Shown here one piece after another: positions 44,589-54,068 of a DNA stretch of 64,000 nucleotides. The stretch is from Candidatus Neomarinimicrobiota bacterium (GTDB taxonomy: Bacteria > Fidelibacterota > Fidelibacteria > Fidelibacterales > Fidelibacteraceae), in contig JAGGVO010000057.1 of assembly GCA_021157965.1 (NCBI GenBank), positions 42,236 to 106,235 of the forward strand, read 5' to 3'. The notes beneath the pieces were generated by a model. That model was not told the DNA's origin, did no database searches, and saw only the letters and a list, made by a program, of their open reading frames with translations. The translations under genes were made by a program, and so were the position numbers. Numbering within the stretch: the first letter of the stretch is position 1; every line of letters starts with the position of its first letter.

Positions 44589-47522
44589 TCAATCATTCTC
44601 CTCATCCTCTCCGCCGATTTGCGCCTTGAATGTCCCGTAAAGCCATACTGTCATAGAATCGGTCGTTAAAAGCCGTGCTGTTGAACCGTCCTCCGGTCCC
44701 TTCAGACGGACATCGGTTTTCATATATCCCCCCTCTTTCAGGAATTCGATGACATCTTCACCGAGTTCAAGAACCTGAAGCGAAGTGTCGGCGGCATTCA
44801 CATCCAGCCGGGCAATTTCTATCACATCAGGATGATCCGGAATTTTCAGGAAGTTGGAATCAGGACTTCCCCAGACGGTCACCTCGGCGCCGAATCTGAA
44901 CAGATTATTCACTCTTGCATTCAGTATCGCGCTTTTAAACTCATTCGGGATATCGTTCTTATCCATTTTCTCCACGTCCAGTTCAATAAACACGGAATCT
45001 CCAATTTCAAATGCGATGGGAGCTGAGAGGAAAAGATGCCCTTTGACCACATCCGTCTGGCGGACCGTACCTTCGCCCACAACCCGGGCCTGTCCCGATG
45101 CGGTGATTTTATTGGGGAAAATGTTGATGAGATCCTTGGCATTAGGGATATCCAGAACCGGATTGTCTGTAATATTCTGACTTACTGCTACATTTACCGT
45201 CTCACCTTCTTCATTTTCCGATGTAATGTTCAAATCCAGATAGACCGGAACATTAATTGGTGACTCAAACACGACTTGGATGGAGACATCGGCAAAATCC
45301 ACATTTTTCAACTCCTCCGGAAGAGAGGTAATGGACTGTTCAATGGGTTCAATATCTACAGTTACGGTATCAATATATCCTGTTATTTCTTTAAAAGTCA
45401 TATCCGTCAGTTCGACATCCACCCTGATTTCCTGGTTTAGTGAAAGAGTCATTACCGAATCGACGGGAAGACTGATCGTGGAACGGTAGGCAATCTGCTG
45501 ATCCACATCCGGTGAGATGTAATCCAAATCCAGAACATACCCGTCCAGGGGGATCGTGAATATCTGGGGAGCTGAGTCATCCGATAAATGAATAACTTCC
45601 CGGAAAGGTTGTTCGTTTTTCAACAATTCCGGTAAAAGGAAAACCACATCGGCGATAACCCCGATATTGTTATTAAAGATCAAGTTAAGGTTCCCCTTCT
45701 GAAGAACAGCCCTGTCCAGTTTGTTATTATCATCCAGCGTAATAACACTATCCGTGACCATGGCTTCCTGGGAAAATTTTCCTGTCACCTCACTGAATTT
45801 CAGTTCGGTTACCTGAATATTCACACGGATGGAATCGGTCACATTATAGGAACCTAATTCATCCGCCGGAGTGGTGACATGTGATTGGTAAGTAATAAAT
45901 TGTTTCAGCTCTGATCCGCTGAGACGGGACTGAGGAACAAGGGTATGATTGGCCAGGGGAATCACAATGGTCGTTAATCCGGGTCCCAGATCTCGTACTT
46001 CCCGGATAGGATCACCTGATGTATTAAAAAATTCAGGCATATCCAGCACCAGATTGGGCAAAGCTGCATTGGTCATGTTAATCTGATTATCCACCTCGAT
46101 AATAATGGATCCACTGGATATGTAAGCCTCACGGATTTCAGAATCAGAGCTGACATCAATTTCACCGCTTTCAGTGATATCCTGGGGTTCCACAATTCCC
46201 GTAATTTGTTTAAAGGTAATTTTCTCAGAGGGAGAGACTCCGTAAATGCTCATATCCACCTGAAAAGCATCATTTTTACTCAGGAGAACTTTGTCGGGAG
46301 ATGTATCTTCCGTACGGATTTCGTAGGAGTAATAGACCGTTTGGTCTGATACATCCATAACCAGTGCCATATCATTAATATTGTAAGTAACATCCGTAGT
46401 CTTATTTGCAAGGACGTTGATCGTCCTTTCAAAAGGCTGTACACCGCTTTGATCCGGTGTTACGTCCAAAGAAGAAACCTGAAGGTTGATCACGGCATTG
46501 ACCGGCAGGTCATTTTGGATTATAATTCCAAGATTCCCTTCTTCAATTACAGCCCGCTGGACTTTATTTTTTTCTTCAGCTGCCAGGGTAATGGAACTTG
46601 TGGTATCAATCACCTGCTCCGGTACAATCGCCGTCGCCTGTGAAACCACCAGATTCCGGGCCTGGGATTTAATTACAAAGAACGAGTTGCGGACCGATTC
46701 ATCAACCACACCGCTGGCTTCACCACTGCCGGCGATTTTCCCTGAGACCCGGACGGTCATATTTCCGGGAAGAGTTTCCCCGGATATATCAATAATGCGA
46801 CTGCTGGAATCCCCGGGCATCACACCTGTATTCCAGGTGGCAACCAGTCCTGACCCAATGGGTGTAAGATCGGTCTTCAGCAATTCCACCTGAATCGGAT
46901 AACCGAGTTCTACAACCAGGTTATTTACAATCTTTACTTCCAGCTCACCATTGACAAACGTGGCAGTCGAAAAATTGGTAAATTCTATATTTTTTTCGAT
47001 GGGATCAAAATCGGTCCCCTGGGGGATGGTATAACTCTGTTCATCCTCAGGTAAGTCGGGGAAAACTTCCGTCATGGTAATATCGGGTGTAGATGCAGGG
47101 TCTGTATCATTCAGTTCAATGTTACCCAGTTCAGAAAGGGTGCCGTTGGCAATGGGGTCCACACCGACGGTGTCGAATTTGAATTCAAAGTTTTTATTGG
47201 TCCCTTCCACCGTGATATCGTCCACACTTTGAGAGATAGTCTGAGGACTGATGGCATCGAGTTTAAGCTGATCCCCCACTTCCTGTTCGTCAATATCCAT
47301 CGTGTCTTTAAAAACGTATTGAAAGCCATCCTCTCCCATGACAGCTTCCTTGTGAATCAAAGAATCTTCGGGGATAATATCTTCTGCTTTAACAACCACC
47401 TTTGTGATGGGAGCATCCACGTCCACCTCCCATTGGGGGAGCGAAGGATTCGTATTGATCTCCATACAACCGACCAGCATCATGATGGTTATTATAAGTG
47501 CCGCACTTTTTATCATATTCAT
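44589..47522 (-). CDS. Very large repeat lipoprotein of unknown function
   Basis: A 977-residue lipoprotein (signal peptide ending in lipobox LVGC, Cys19). The mature part is acidic and almost all beta. From about residue 300 to 850 a unit of about 137 residues recurs. Its marks are FKQITG, FSEVTG and FKEITG at about 437, 576 and 711, each followed by a segment like NKLDRAVLQKGNLNLIFNN. Related pieces at about 300 (NKVQRAVIEEGNLGIIIQN) show at least four copies. The folds may be immunoglobulin-like sandwiches. GGAGA precedes the ATG. It is paired with the barrel gene directly downstream, so both are probably outer-membrane or surface proteins. Confidence 0.78.
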   Translation of the reverse strand: MNMIKSAALIITIMMLVGCMEINTNPSLPQWEVDVDAPITKVVVKAEDIIPEDSLIHKEAVMGEDGFQYVFKDTMDIDEQEVGDQLKLDAISPQTISQSVDDITVEGTNKNFEFKFDTVGVDPIANGTLSELGNIELNDTDPASTPDITMTEVFPDLPEDEQSYTIPQGTDFDPIEKNIEFTNFSTATFVNGELEVKIVNNLVVELGYPIQVELLKTDLTPIGSGLVATWNTGVMPGDSSSRIIDISGETLPGNMTVRVSGKIAGSGEASGVVDESVRNSFFVIKSQARNLVVSQATAIVPEQVIDTTSSITLAAEEKNKVQRAVIEEGNLGIIIQNDLPVNAVINLQVSSLDVTPDQSGVQPFERTINVLANKTTDVTYNINDMALVMDVSDQTVYYSYEIRTEDTSPDKVLLSKNDAFQVDMSIYGVSPSEKITFKQITGIVEPQDITESGEIDVSSDSEIREAYISSGSIIIEVDNQINMTNAALPNLVLDMPEFFNTSGDPIREVRDLGPGLTTIVIPLANHTLVPQSRLSGSELKQFITYQSHVTTPADELGSYNVTDSIRVNIQVTELKFSEVTGKFSQEAMVTDSVITLDDNNKLDRAVLQKGNLNLIFNNNIGVIADVVFLLPELLKNEQPFREVIHLSDDSAPQIFTIPLDGYVLDLDYISPDVDQQIAYRSTISLPVDSVMTLSLNQEIRVDVELTDMTFKEITGYIDTVTVDIEPIEQSITSLPEELKNVDFADVSIQVVFESPINVPVYLDLNITSENEEGETVNVAVSQNITDNPVLDIPNAKDLINIFPNKITASGQARVVGEGTVRQTDVVKGHLFLSAPIAFEIGDSVFIELDVEKMDKNDIPNEFKSAILNARVNNLFRFGAEVTVWGSPDSNFLKIPDHPDVIEIARLDVNAADTSLQVLELGEDVIEFLKEGGYMKTDVRLKGPEDGSTARLLTTDSMTVWLYGTFKAQIGGEDEEND

Positions 47523-47681
47523 CTATGTCTCCGTTTTGAATTCATTTAACAGAAATTACCACATTTTTCAGCAAAAGAATGTGATGTGTGATAAGTCCCG
47601 TGAATTGCTTCACCGTTACAAAAATACCCTTAAATATAACATGATCATGATCCTTTTCAATTTATTAATTGTGAATAAAGA

Positions 47682-47709
47682 CAAAGAGGCAGGTTTCCCT
47701 GCCTCTTTG
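47682..47709 (-). terminator. Intrinsic terminator after hppA
   Basis: CAAAGAGGCAGG and CCTGCCTCTTTG form a perfect 12-base-pair stem with a 4-base loop, 28 bases after the hppA stop. On the minus strand it is followed by TCTTTATTC, a moderate T-run. The remaining 160 bases up to the lipoprotein start hold that gene's promoter, which I could not place with confidence. Confidence 0.8.
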
Positions 47710-47736
47710 TGATATGCATAACATATCACTGTCGAT

Positions 47737-50307
47737 TCATAAATACTGCGCCAGATTAAACCGGAGAATGAGTCCGATCGTGATAATACTCACCATGGTC
47801 GCCAATTTGATAGCAATATCCAAAGAGGGGCCGCTGGTATCCTTCAAAGGATCTCCCACTGTATCTCCTGTGACGGCAGCATGATAACTTTCCATCACCG
47901 TCCTGAATTTCGCATTCATCTCACGCATAGACATAAGGACATCCTGATCCTCATGTGAGAGTTTAAGAAATTCCCGGAACATGAATTTGTCATCCCGGTT
48001 CAATTTTTCCCAGAACTCGTGGAGGGTTTCATCCTCTGAGGGTTTAACATCCCGGGATCCATAACATGCAATAAGCGGTTTCAAATCTTTTCCCTTTTTC
48101 ACATATTCATCCTGGACATATTCGATAATGTGTCCCATATAATCGGAAACCTCTTCATCAATGGAAAAGGCCAGAGGATTCATGTTCACCAATTCATAAA
48201 GGAAGCGGTTGGTTTCGTGGGTCAGATAAAAAGGCCAGAGTCCGCGTTTTGAAATGGCTTTAATCCCGTCCTCAATCTGGAAGCGTAGTTCAGATTTGGA
48301 TCGTTCGATATATTTTTTCGCATTATCCCAGGCACCTCCGGCGTTGGCCATAAAAATAGCGAGGATAATACCCACAAGCAGGTTTCCGAGGAGAAGTCCG
48401 ATAACAGCGATAGGCCCCAGGAGGAATCCTGTAAGAATCGGAGTGAGAATAACAATCATGGCGGGACTTACCATTTTTTTCTGGGCAGCTTTAGTGGAAA
48501 TCCGTACACAGCTGCTGTAATCCGGAGGTGTTTCACCGGTCATCACACCTTTAATATCATGAAACTGCCGGCGGACTTCATCAATCATTTCACCGGCAGC
48601 CCGGGAAACGGCATCGATGGTTTTACTGATAAAGGAAGTACAGAGAATCCCTCCGATAAAAAGTCCGATAATAAAGCGGATATCCATAATGGAAGCTCCC
48701 AGGTAGTCCAGAATCTGCAGGACATTGGCATCTTTAATATGGATATCCACGGCATCCAGGGAGATAATATCGATATTCATTCCCATAAGAGCTGCCCGGA
48801 TCGTTTCGATAAATGCAGCAATCAGGGTCACAGCCGTCAGAGCAGCAGCACCGACACAGAGGCCTTTCCCCCGGGCGGCCGTTGAATTACCCAGTTCATC
48901 CAGGGCATCGGTCCGTTTCCGGGTCTGGCTGGGCATTCCCGCCATTTCTGCCAGTCCCCCTGCATTATCGGCAATAGGACCGAAGCCGTCCGTTGCCAGA
49001 TTGATCCCCAGTGTTGAGAGCATTCCGACGGAAGCAAGTCCGATAGCAAAAAGTCCCGAAGAAAAATTCTGAAAACCACCACCGGTCCAGAACGCGAGGA
49101 ACATCCCCACCACAATGAAAATAAAGGTGGGGGCTGTTGAAATGAATCCCACAGAGAGTCCGGAAGTAATCACCGTGGCATGGCCGGTTCGGGCCTGATC
49201 GGCAATGCGTTTCACCGGAGAAAAGGCTGCATTGGTATAGTAATCAGTGGTATACCCAATGGCCACACCCACAGCCAGCCCGGAAATAATGGGTAAAAAG
49301 AGGGACCAGAAATAGCCGGGAATCAGGAAATGGATAACAAGGGCACTGAGCCCCAATGTGATGATGGATGAAAAGTTAATTCCTCTATTTATGGCATTCA
49401 GGAGACCAATTTGCTCTGTCTGCTCTTTGGCCCGGACGAAATAAATCCCGAAAATGGAAGCCAATGTCCCAAGGGCGGCAATGATCATTGGAAGGGTCAC
49501 CGCCTGATAGAGGAAATCCGTCCCCGCAAAAGCACTCACGGCCAGAGCTGCGGCGCCCAGTGTAGATCCGACATACGACTCGTAAAGGTCTGCACCCATA
49601 CCGGCCACATCCCCCACATTATCCCCCACGTTGTCGGCAATCACGGCCGGATTCCGGGGATCATCCTCGGGGATTCCCGCTTCCACTTTACCCACCAGGT
49701 CGGCTCCCATATCTGCCGCCTTGGTGAAAATACCTCCACCGACACGGGCAAAGAGAGCCTGGGCCGAGGCACCGAAGCCGAAACTCAGCATGGTTGTAGT
49801 AATAATCTGGAGCTTTTCCACGGGATTGGGAATATTCACCGTCATTTCAAGAATGACAAACCACACGATCATATCCAGCAACCCGAGTCCAACTACCACA
49901 AGTCCCAACACGGATCCGCCTCTGAAAGAAATTTTCAGGGCATTATTCAGAGAGGATTCTGCAGCATGAGTTGTCCGGCTGGAGGTTTTTGTAGAAGTCA
50001 TCATGCCGATAAAACCACTGAGACCGGAGAAAAACGCTCCGGTTAAAAAGGCGAAAGGCACAAATCCTGAAAGGGCTCCAAATCCAAAAGCAAAAATGAA
50101 TAAGAGAATAAAGGCCGCCAAAAAGAAGATTCCCGAAGTTTTGTATTGCTGTTTCAGATAGGCAATAGCCCCTTCCCGGATATAACCGGCAATGACCTGT
50201 ATCCGTTCATGGCCGGCAGGCTGGCCAGAAATCCAGTGATACATGTACCAGGCAACCAACAGGGCTGCAATAGATCCAAGGGGAACAATGATGAGAGCAT
50301 ATAGCAT
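47737..50307 (-). CDS. hppA: Membrane-bound pyrophosphatase with a large cytosolic insertion
   Basis: An 856-residue ion-pumping pyrophosphatase that uses PPi hydrolysis to move H+ or Na+. The catalytic stretch DLVGKVEAGIPEDDPRNPA and the following DNVGDNVGDVAGMGADL bind Mg-PPi. ELGNSTAARGKG carries Ala where K+-independent enzymes have Lys, so K+-dependence is expected. Family members are usually 660-770 residues; the extra length is one insertion of about 140 residues (about 669-809) between GGAWDNAKKYIE and AAVTGDTVGDPLKD. The insert is charged and helical. ATAGGAG precedes the ATG. Ion specificity (Na+ or H+) is not settled by what I can see. Confidence 0.95.
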   Translation of the reverse strand: MLYALIIVPLGSIAALLVAWYMYHWISGQPAGHERIQVIAGYIREGAIAYLKQQYKTSGIFFLAAFILLFIFAFGFGALSGFVPFAFLTGAFFSGLSGFIGMMTSTKTSSRTTHAAESSLNNALKISFRGGSVLGLVVVGLGLLDMIVWFVILEMTVNIPNPVEKLQIITTTMLSFGFGASAQALFARVGGGIFTKAADMGADLVGKVEAGIPEDDPRNPAVIADNVGDNVGDVAGMGADLYESYVGSTLGAAALAVSAFAGTDFLYQAVTLPMIIAALGTLASIFGIYFVRAKEQTEQIGLLNAINRGINFSSIITLGLSALVIHFLIPGYFWSLFLPIISGLAVGVAIGYTTDYYTNAAFSPVKRIADQARTGHATVITSGLSVGFISTAPTFIFIVVGMFLAFWTGGGFQNFSSGLFAIGLASVGMLSTLGINLATDGFGPIADNAGGLAEMAGMPSQTRKRTDALDELGNSTAARGKGLCVGAAALTAVTLIAAFIETIRAALMGMNIDIISLDAVDIHIKDANVLQILDYLGASIMDIRFIIGLFIGGILCTSFISKTIDAVSRAAGEMIDEVRRQFHDIKGVMTGETPPDYSSCVRISTKAAQKKMVSPAMIVILTPILTGFLLGPIAVIGLLLGNLLVGIILAIFMANAGGAWDNAKKYIERSKSELRFQIEDGIKAISKRGLWPFYLTHETNRFLYELVNMNPLAFSIDEEVSDYMGHIIEYVQDEYVKKGKDLKPLIACYGSRDVKPSEDETLHEFWEKLNRDDKFMFREFLKLSHEDQDVLMSMREMNAKFRTVMESYHAAVTGDTVGDPLKDTSGPSLDIAIKLATMVSIITIGLILRFNLAQYL

Positions 50308-50368
50308 GATTGACTCCTATTTTTCACAAGACGATGATTTTAAAGATTCTCAAGATCAATCTCAACCA

Positions 50369-50380
50369 CTAAACGTTTAG
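50369..50380. promoter_or_regulatory. Perfect palindrome in the hppA/rfbD-like divergent region
   Basis: CTAAACGTTTAG is a 12-base perfect palindrome 62 bases upstream of hppA. A second, shorter one, GTTTAAAC, lies at 50399-50406 and is followed by GTCT. The shared core TAAACG hints at a regulator site, but this may be chance. Confidence 0.25.
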
Positions 50381-50475
50381 AAATTGAGATGCTGAGAAGT
50401 TTAAACGTCTTTTCATTCATGGAGGAAATCCCTTATATTTCATTGATTCTTTAGAATCATTTGAGCATCGAAGAT

Positions 50476-51369
50476 ATGAATGAAAAAAAAGTACTGATCA
50501 CAGGCGGGAACGGATTATTGGGCTATCATCTGACCCGTGTCTACGGGGATGGCACATGGAAAATCCTGTCAACGGATATTCACGACCATATTTTGAGTCC
50601 CGGTGTTTCCTATTTCCCCCTGAATATCAGCGATAAACATGCCGTTTTTTCCCTGTGCAACGAATTCAAACCATCCCTGATTCTGAATGCAGCGGCTTTT
50701 ACCAATGTGGATGATTGCGAAAAAGCCGTAGACACCGCCTTTGCAGTAAACACCTTTGGCCCGCGCAATTTGGCGGAGTGGTGTGCTTTGAATACATGTA
50801 AGTTGATTCACTTCAGCACAGACTATCTTTTCAACGGAGAAGCCGGTCCCTACGACGAAACAGCAAGTCCCGACCCAATTAATATATACGGCTTATCCAA
50901 ATTAGGCGGTGAATCCCAGATCCGGCGTATTCTCAAAAACCATCTGATCATCCGGACCAATGTCCTCTTTGGAAAAGGTCCCACAGAAAAGGCCAGTTTT
51001 GTCCGCTGGGTTGTGGAAAGCCTGCGAAACAACCACCTGATCCATGTAGTGGACGATCAATACAATAATCCCACCTGGAGTAATGATATGGCATTGGCCG
51101 TGAAACAATTAGATCAGCTGGAGGTTACAGGAGTTATAAATTACGGGGGGCCTGATTATTTGAACCGGTATGAATTTGCCTGTCTTGTCAGTGACATTTT
51201 TCATCTGGACAGGACGTTGATTCATCCCATCACGACAAACCGTCTGGCATTGGCAGCTCCACGGCCTTTAAGAGGCGGACTGGATATCAGTCGGTTGCAA
51301 TCCTTGCCGGACATCCCGCTGACACCCTTGAAAACAATCCTAAAACGCATAAAGGAAACAGGTTATTGA
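50476..51369 (+). CDS. rfbD: dTDP-4-dehydrorhamnose reductase-like protein
   Basis: A 297-residue extended short-chain dehydrogenase. I start it at the ATG at 50476 (MNEKKVLITGGNG); a TTG at 50461 is also in frame. The Rossmann motif GGNGLLGYH binds NAD(P)H, and STDYLFNGEAGPYDE with the YGLSKLGGE active site (Tyr and Lys) is typical of RfbD. It probably makes dTDP-L-rhamnose or a related sugar for surface glycan. It could be a methionine-adenosyltransferase-beta-like relative. Its stop overlaps the next start. Confidence 0.85.
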   Translation: MNEKKVLITGGNGLLGYHLTRVYGDGTWKILSTDIHDHILSPGVSYFPLNISDKHAVFSLCNEFKPSLILNAAAFTNVDDCEKAVDTAFAVNTFGPRNLAEWCALNTCKLIHFSTDYLFNGEAGPYDETASPDPINIYGLSKLGGESQIRRILKNHLIIRTNVLFGKGPTEKASFVRWVVESLRNNHLIHVVDDQYNNPTWSNDMALAVKQLDQLEVTGVINYGGPDYLNRYEFACLVSDIFHLDRTLIHPITTNRLALAAPRPLRGGLDISRLQSLPDIPLTPLKTILKRIKETGY

Positions 51370-52082
51370 AACGCATCGTCATTATTCCAACGTACAATGA
51401 AAAAGCCAATGTCGGCAATCTGATCCGGGACATCCAGAATTTAGGGCTGAATCCGCTGGATATTCTGATTGTGGATGACAACTCTCCTGACGGAACAGCC
51501 GATTTGATCCGGGATATGCAAAATAAAGATGATGGACTTCATCTGATTGTCCGGCCCGGAAAACTGGGTTTAGGTACAGCCTACATCAAAGGATTCCATT
51601 ATGCACTGGATCGCGGATATGATCTGATTGCCCAGATGGACGCCGATTATTCTCACGACCCGAAAGATCTGGTTAAACTTTTTAAGGTGGCAGAAGAATA
51701 TGACTGGGTCATCGGAAGCCGTTATGTTTCAGGAATCAATGTGGTGAACTGGCCCTTACACCGCTTGATTCTTAGTTACGGGGCCAACTGGTATACCCGG
51801 TTAATCACGGGTCTGCCGATAAAAGACGGAACCGCCGGCTTCAAATGCTGGAAAAGTACCGTATTGGAAAACATCGACCTGGACACTATCAAATCTCAGG
51901 GATATTCTTTCCAGATCGAAATGAATTTCCGGGCATGGAAAAAGGGCTACCGTTTTCACGAGATCCCTATTATTTTTGCTGATCGTACCGTAGGACAATC
52001 CAAAATGTCAAAAAAAATCATCCGGGAAGCGGTCATTATGGTCTGGAAACTAAAATTCAACAGTCTGTTTCATCGACAATAA
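51366..52082 (+). CDS. Polyprenyl-phosphate mannosyl/glucosyltransferase (GT2, DPM1-like)
   Basis: A 238-residue soluble GT2 enzyme that probably charges polyprenyl phosphate with mannose or another hexose for envelope glycans. IPTYNEKANV, VDDNSPDGTADL and QMDADYSHDPKDL are the family motifs, the last holding the metal-binding DxD-like triad. No C-terminal membrane domain is present. It starts with TTG at 51366, overlapping the previous stop (TTGA), with AAAGGAAACAGG upstream. Confidence 0.92.
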   Translation: MKRIVIIPTYNEKANVGNLIRDIQNLGLNPLDILIVDDNSPDGTADLIRDMQNKDDGLHLIVRPGKLGLGTAYIKGFHYALDRGYDLIAQMDADYSHDPKDLVKLFKVAEEYDWVIGSRYVSGINVVNWPLHRLILSYGANWYTRLITGLPIKDGTAGFKCWKSTVLENIDLDTIKSQGYSFQIEMNFRAWKKGYRFHEIPIIFADRTVGQSKMSKKIIREAVIMVWKLKFNSLFHRQ

Positions 52083-52096
52083 AGCGTCGAAAACCC

Positions 52097-54064
52097 ATGA
52101 AAAACGAACGTTCCACAGACGCGCCATTCGATATTTCCATTATTATTGTCAGTTATAATGTCCGGGATTTTCTCCGCCAGTGTCTTCAATCCATTCAAGA
52201 AGCTTCGCGGAATCTCAATACTGAAATTTTTGTCGTAGACAATCGTTCGGTAGATGGCACACCGGACATGATCCGGAAAAATTTTCCGAAGGTCCATCTG
52301 ATTGCCAACTCAGAAAACCTTGGATTTGGAAAAGCAAACAATCAGGCCCTGAAAACCGCCCGGGGGAAATACACACTTTTCCTCAATCCGGACACTATCA
52401 TCCGGGAAGACACCCTGGCAGTGATGATGCAATTTATGGAGGATCATCCCGAAACAGGATTGGGGGGCTGTAAAATTCTGAATACGGACGGGACACTTCA
52501 GCTTGCCTGTCGGAGGAGTTTTCCGCGGCCATCAGTAGCCCTCCCAAAAATGTTGGGACTCAGTTCCCTTTTCCCGGGGAATTCTTTTCTGGCAAAATAC
52601 AACCTGACCTATCTGGACCCCGAAAAAAGTTATCCCGTGGATGCTGTCAGTGGCTCATTCATGTTTTGCCGGACGGAATTGATTCAATCTTTGATGGGTT
52701 TTGATGAACGCTTTTTTATGTACGGCGAAGATCTTGATTTATGTTACCGGGTCAGGGAAGCAGGTTATCAGGTTACCTATGTTCCGGATACAACGATTGT
52801 CCACTACAAGGGAGAAAGTTCCAAATCAGCCCCTTTTGACAGTCTGATTGCTTTTTACCGCGCCATGGATCAGTTTGTCCGAAAACATTTCGGACCGGGG
52901 AAATGGCTTTTTACCGTTTTGGCCCTCCGCTTAGGCATTTTCCTCCACCTGCTTTTCAAATTTATCGGGAGGATTCTCTATCAGCTCCGGTCACCTCTTT
53001 TCGACCTCTTCCTTATTGCCCTGGCCCATGCCCTGGCTCTGGTGATTCGATTTCGGGATCCGTCCTGGTTCTTTACCTATCAACCTATCATTCCCCTCTA
53101 CGCCGCCGTCTATTTGGCATCCATTCTGGCTTTGGGCACCTTGAGAAACCGGAAATTTGATTATACCCGGACCTTTGCCGGTATCATATTGGGCGGACTC
53201 ATTAACGGGTCCATCACCTTTTTCATTCCGCCTATTGCACATTCCCGCCTGGTATTCCTCATTGCATTCTTCCTCACCCTCCTGTTTCTTCCGGGCTGGA
53301 GGCTGATCTATCACATTTTCCTCCGCAAACGGACAGACGATACATCCACCCTGCGGAAAACCCTGGTCGTGGGGGCGGGAATCAAGGGAAAACAAATAGC
53401 CAAAACCCTGACGGCTCATCCGGAAACGGGTTACCTTTTTGTCGGATTTGCCGCCCGGGATTTCAACCACCCCATGACAATCAGCCGGATTGAGGATATA
53501 CCGGAAATTGTCCGGATGAAACATATCGATGAGATCATTTTTGCCCCCGGTGAAACACACAGCACGGAAATGATGCAAATCATGAACCGGATTCAGTCGA
53601 TGCCTGTGAATATTAAAATCGTTCCCGAAAATCTGGATACCATTTATGGGAAAACCCACCTTGAAAACATCGATAATATTTCCATGGTAGATATGCAGTT
53701 CAACATTTACCAACCTGTCAGTGCCTTTATTAAGCGGGCCTTTGATGTTAGTATGAGTCTGCTGCTGTTAATTTTTCTGGCCCTTCCTGCTGCCATCGGC
53801 GCCATTTTTAATTCACCCTTGGCCCGCTGGTATGGTAAATTAGTCTTGATATTGAAGGGAGACTGGACTTTCGTGGGGGATGACCCAACATTTGCCGACC
53901 ATAAGAGATATTACAAACCGGGATTGACTGGCCTTCTTCAGCTTGAAAAATCCGGAGATATATCAGAAGAAGAGCACGAAAGGTATATGACCTTTTACAT
54001 GCGAAATTATTCCATCATGATGGATATCGAATTATTGGTGAGAACCATAAGCGGAACAAGGTAG
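52097..54064 (+). CDS. GT2 glycosyltransferase fused to a membrane and sugar-transferase-like tail
   Basis: A 655-residue fusion. Residues 10-250 are a rhamnosyltransferase-like GT2 domain (SIIIVSYNVRDFL, LFLNPDT, FFMYGEDLDLCYR). Four or five helices (about 275-405) and a Rossmann-like domain (KTLVVGAGIKGKQIAK) follow, as in WcaJ/WbaP-type phosphoglycosyl transferases. The final part has FDVSMSLLLL at about 549, LKGDWTFVG at about 586 and KPGLTGLLQ at about 607. Only about 35 residues lie between the first two; the usual catalytic KFRSM and DELPQ segments are absent. The tail is probably non-catalytic. It lies in the envelope-sugar gene run, 4 bases before accA. Confidence 0.85.
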   Translation: MKNERSTDAPFDISIIIVSYNVRDFLRQCLQSIQEASRNLNTEIFVVDNRSVDGTPDMIRKNFPKVHLIANSENLGFGKANNQALKTARGKYTLFLNPDTIIREDTLAVMMQFMEDHPETGLGGCKILNTDGTLQLACRRSFPRPSVALPKMLGLSSLFPGNSFLAKYNLTYLDPEKSYPVDAVSGSFMFCRTELIQSLMGFDERFFMYGEDLDLCYRVREAGYQVTYVPDTTIVHYKGESSKSAPFDSLIAFYRAMDQFVRKHFGPGKWLFTVLALRLGIFLHLLFKFIGRILYQLRSPLFDLFLIALAHALALVIRFRDPSWFFTYQPIIPLYAAVYLASILALGTLRNRKFDYTRTFAGIILGGLINGSITFFIPPIAHSRLVFLIAFFLTLLFLPGWRLIYHIFLRKRTDDTSTLRKTLVVGAGIKGKQIAKTLTAHPETGYLFVGFAARDFNHPMTISRIEDIPEIVRMKHIDEIIFAPGETHSTEMMQIMNRIQSMPVNIKIVPENLDTIYGKTHLENIDNISMVDMQFNIYQPVSAFIKRAFDVSMSLLLLIFLALPAAIGAIFNSPLARWYGKLVLILKGDWTFVGDDPTFADHKRYYKPGLTGLLQLEKSGDISEEEHERYMTFYMRNYSIMMDIELLVRTISGTR

Positions 54065-54068
54065 GGAC

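Noticed and set aside
52991..53713. Minus-strand frame of 240 codons opposite the GT2 fusion gene
   Set aside because: Shadow; the plus-strand protein has clear domains throughout this stretch.
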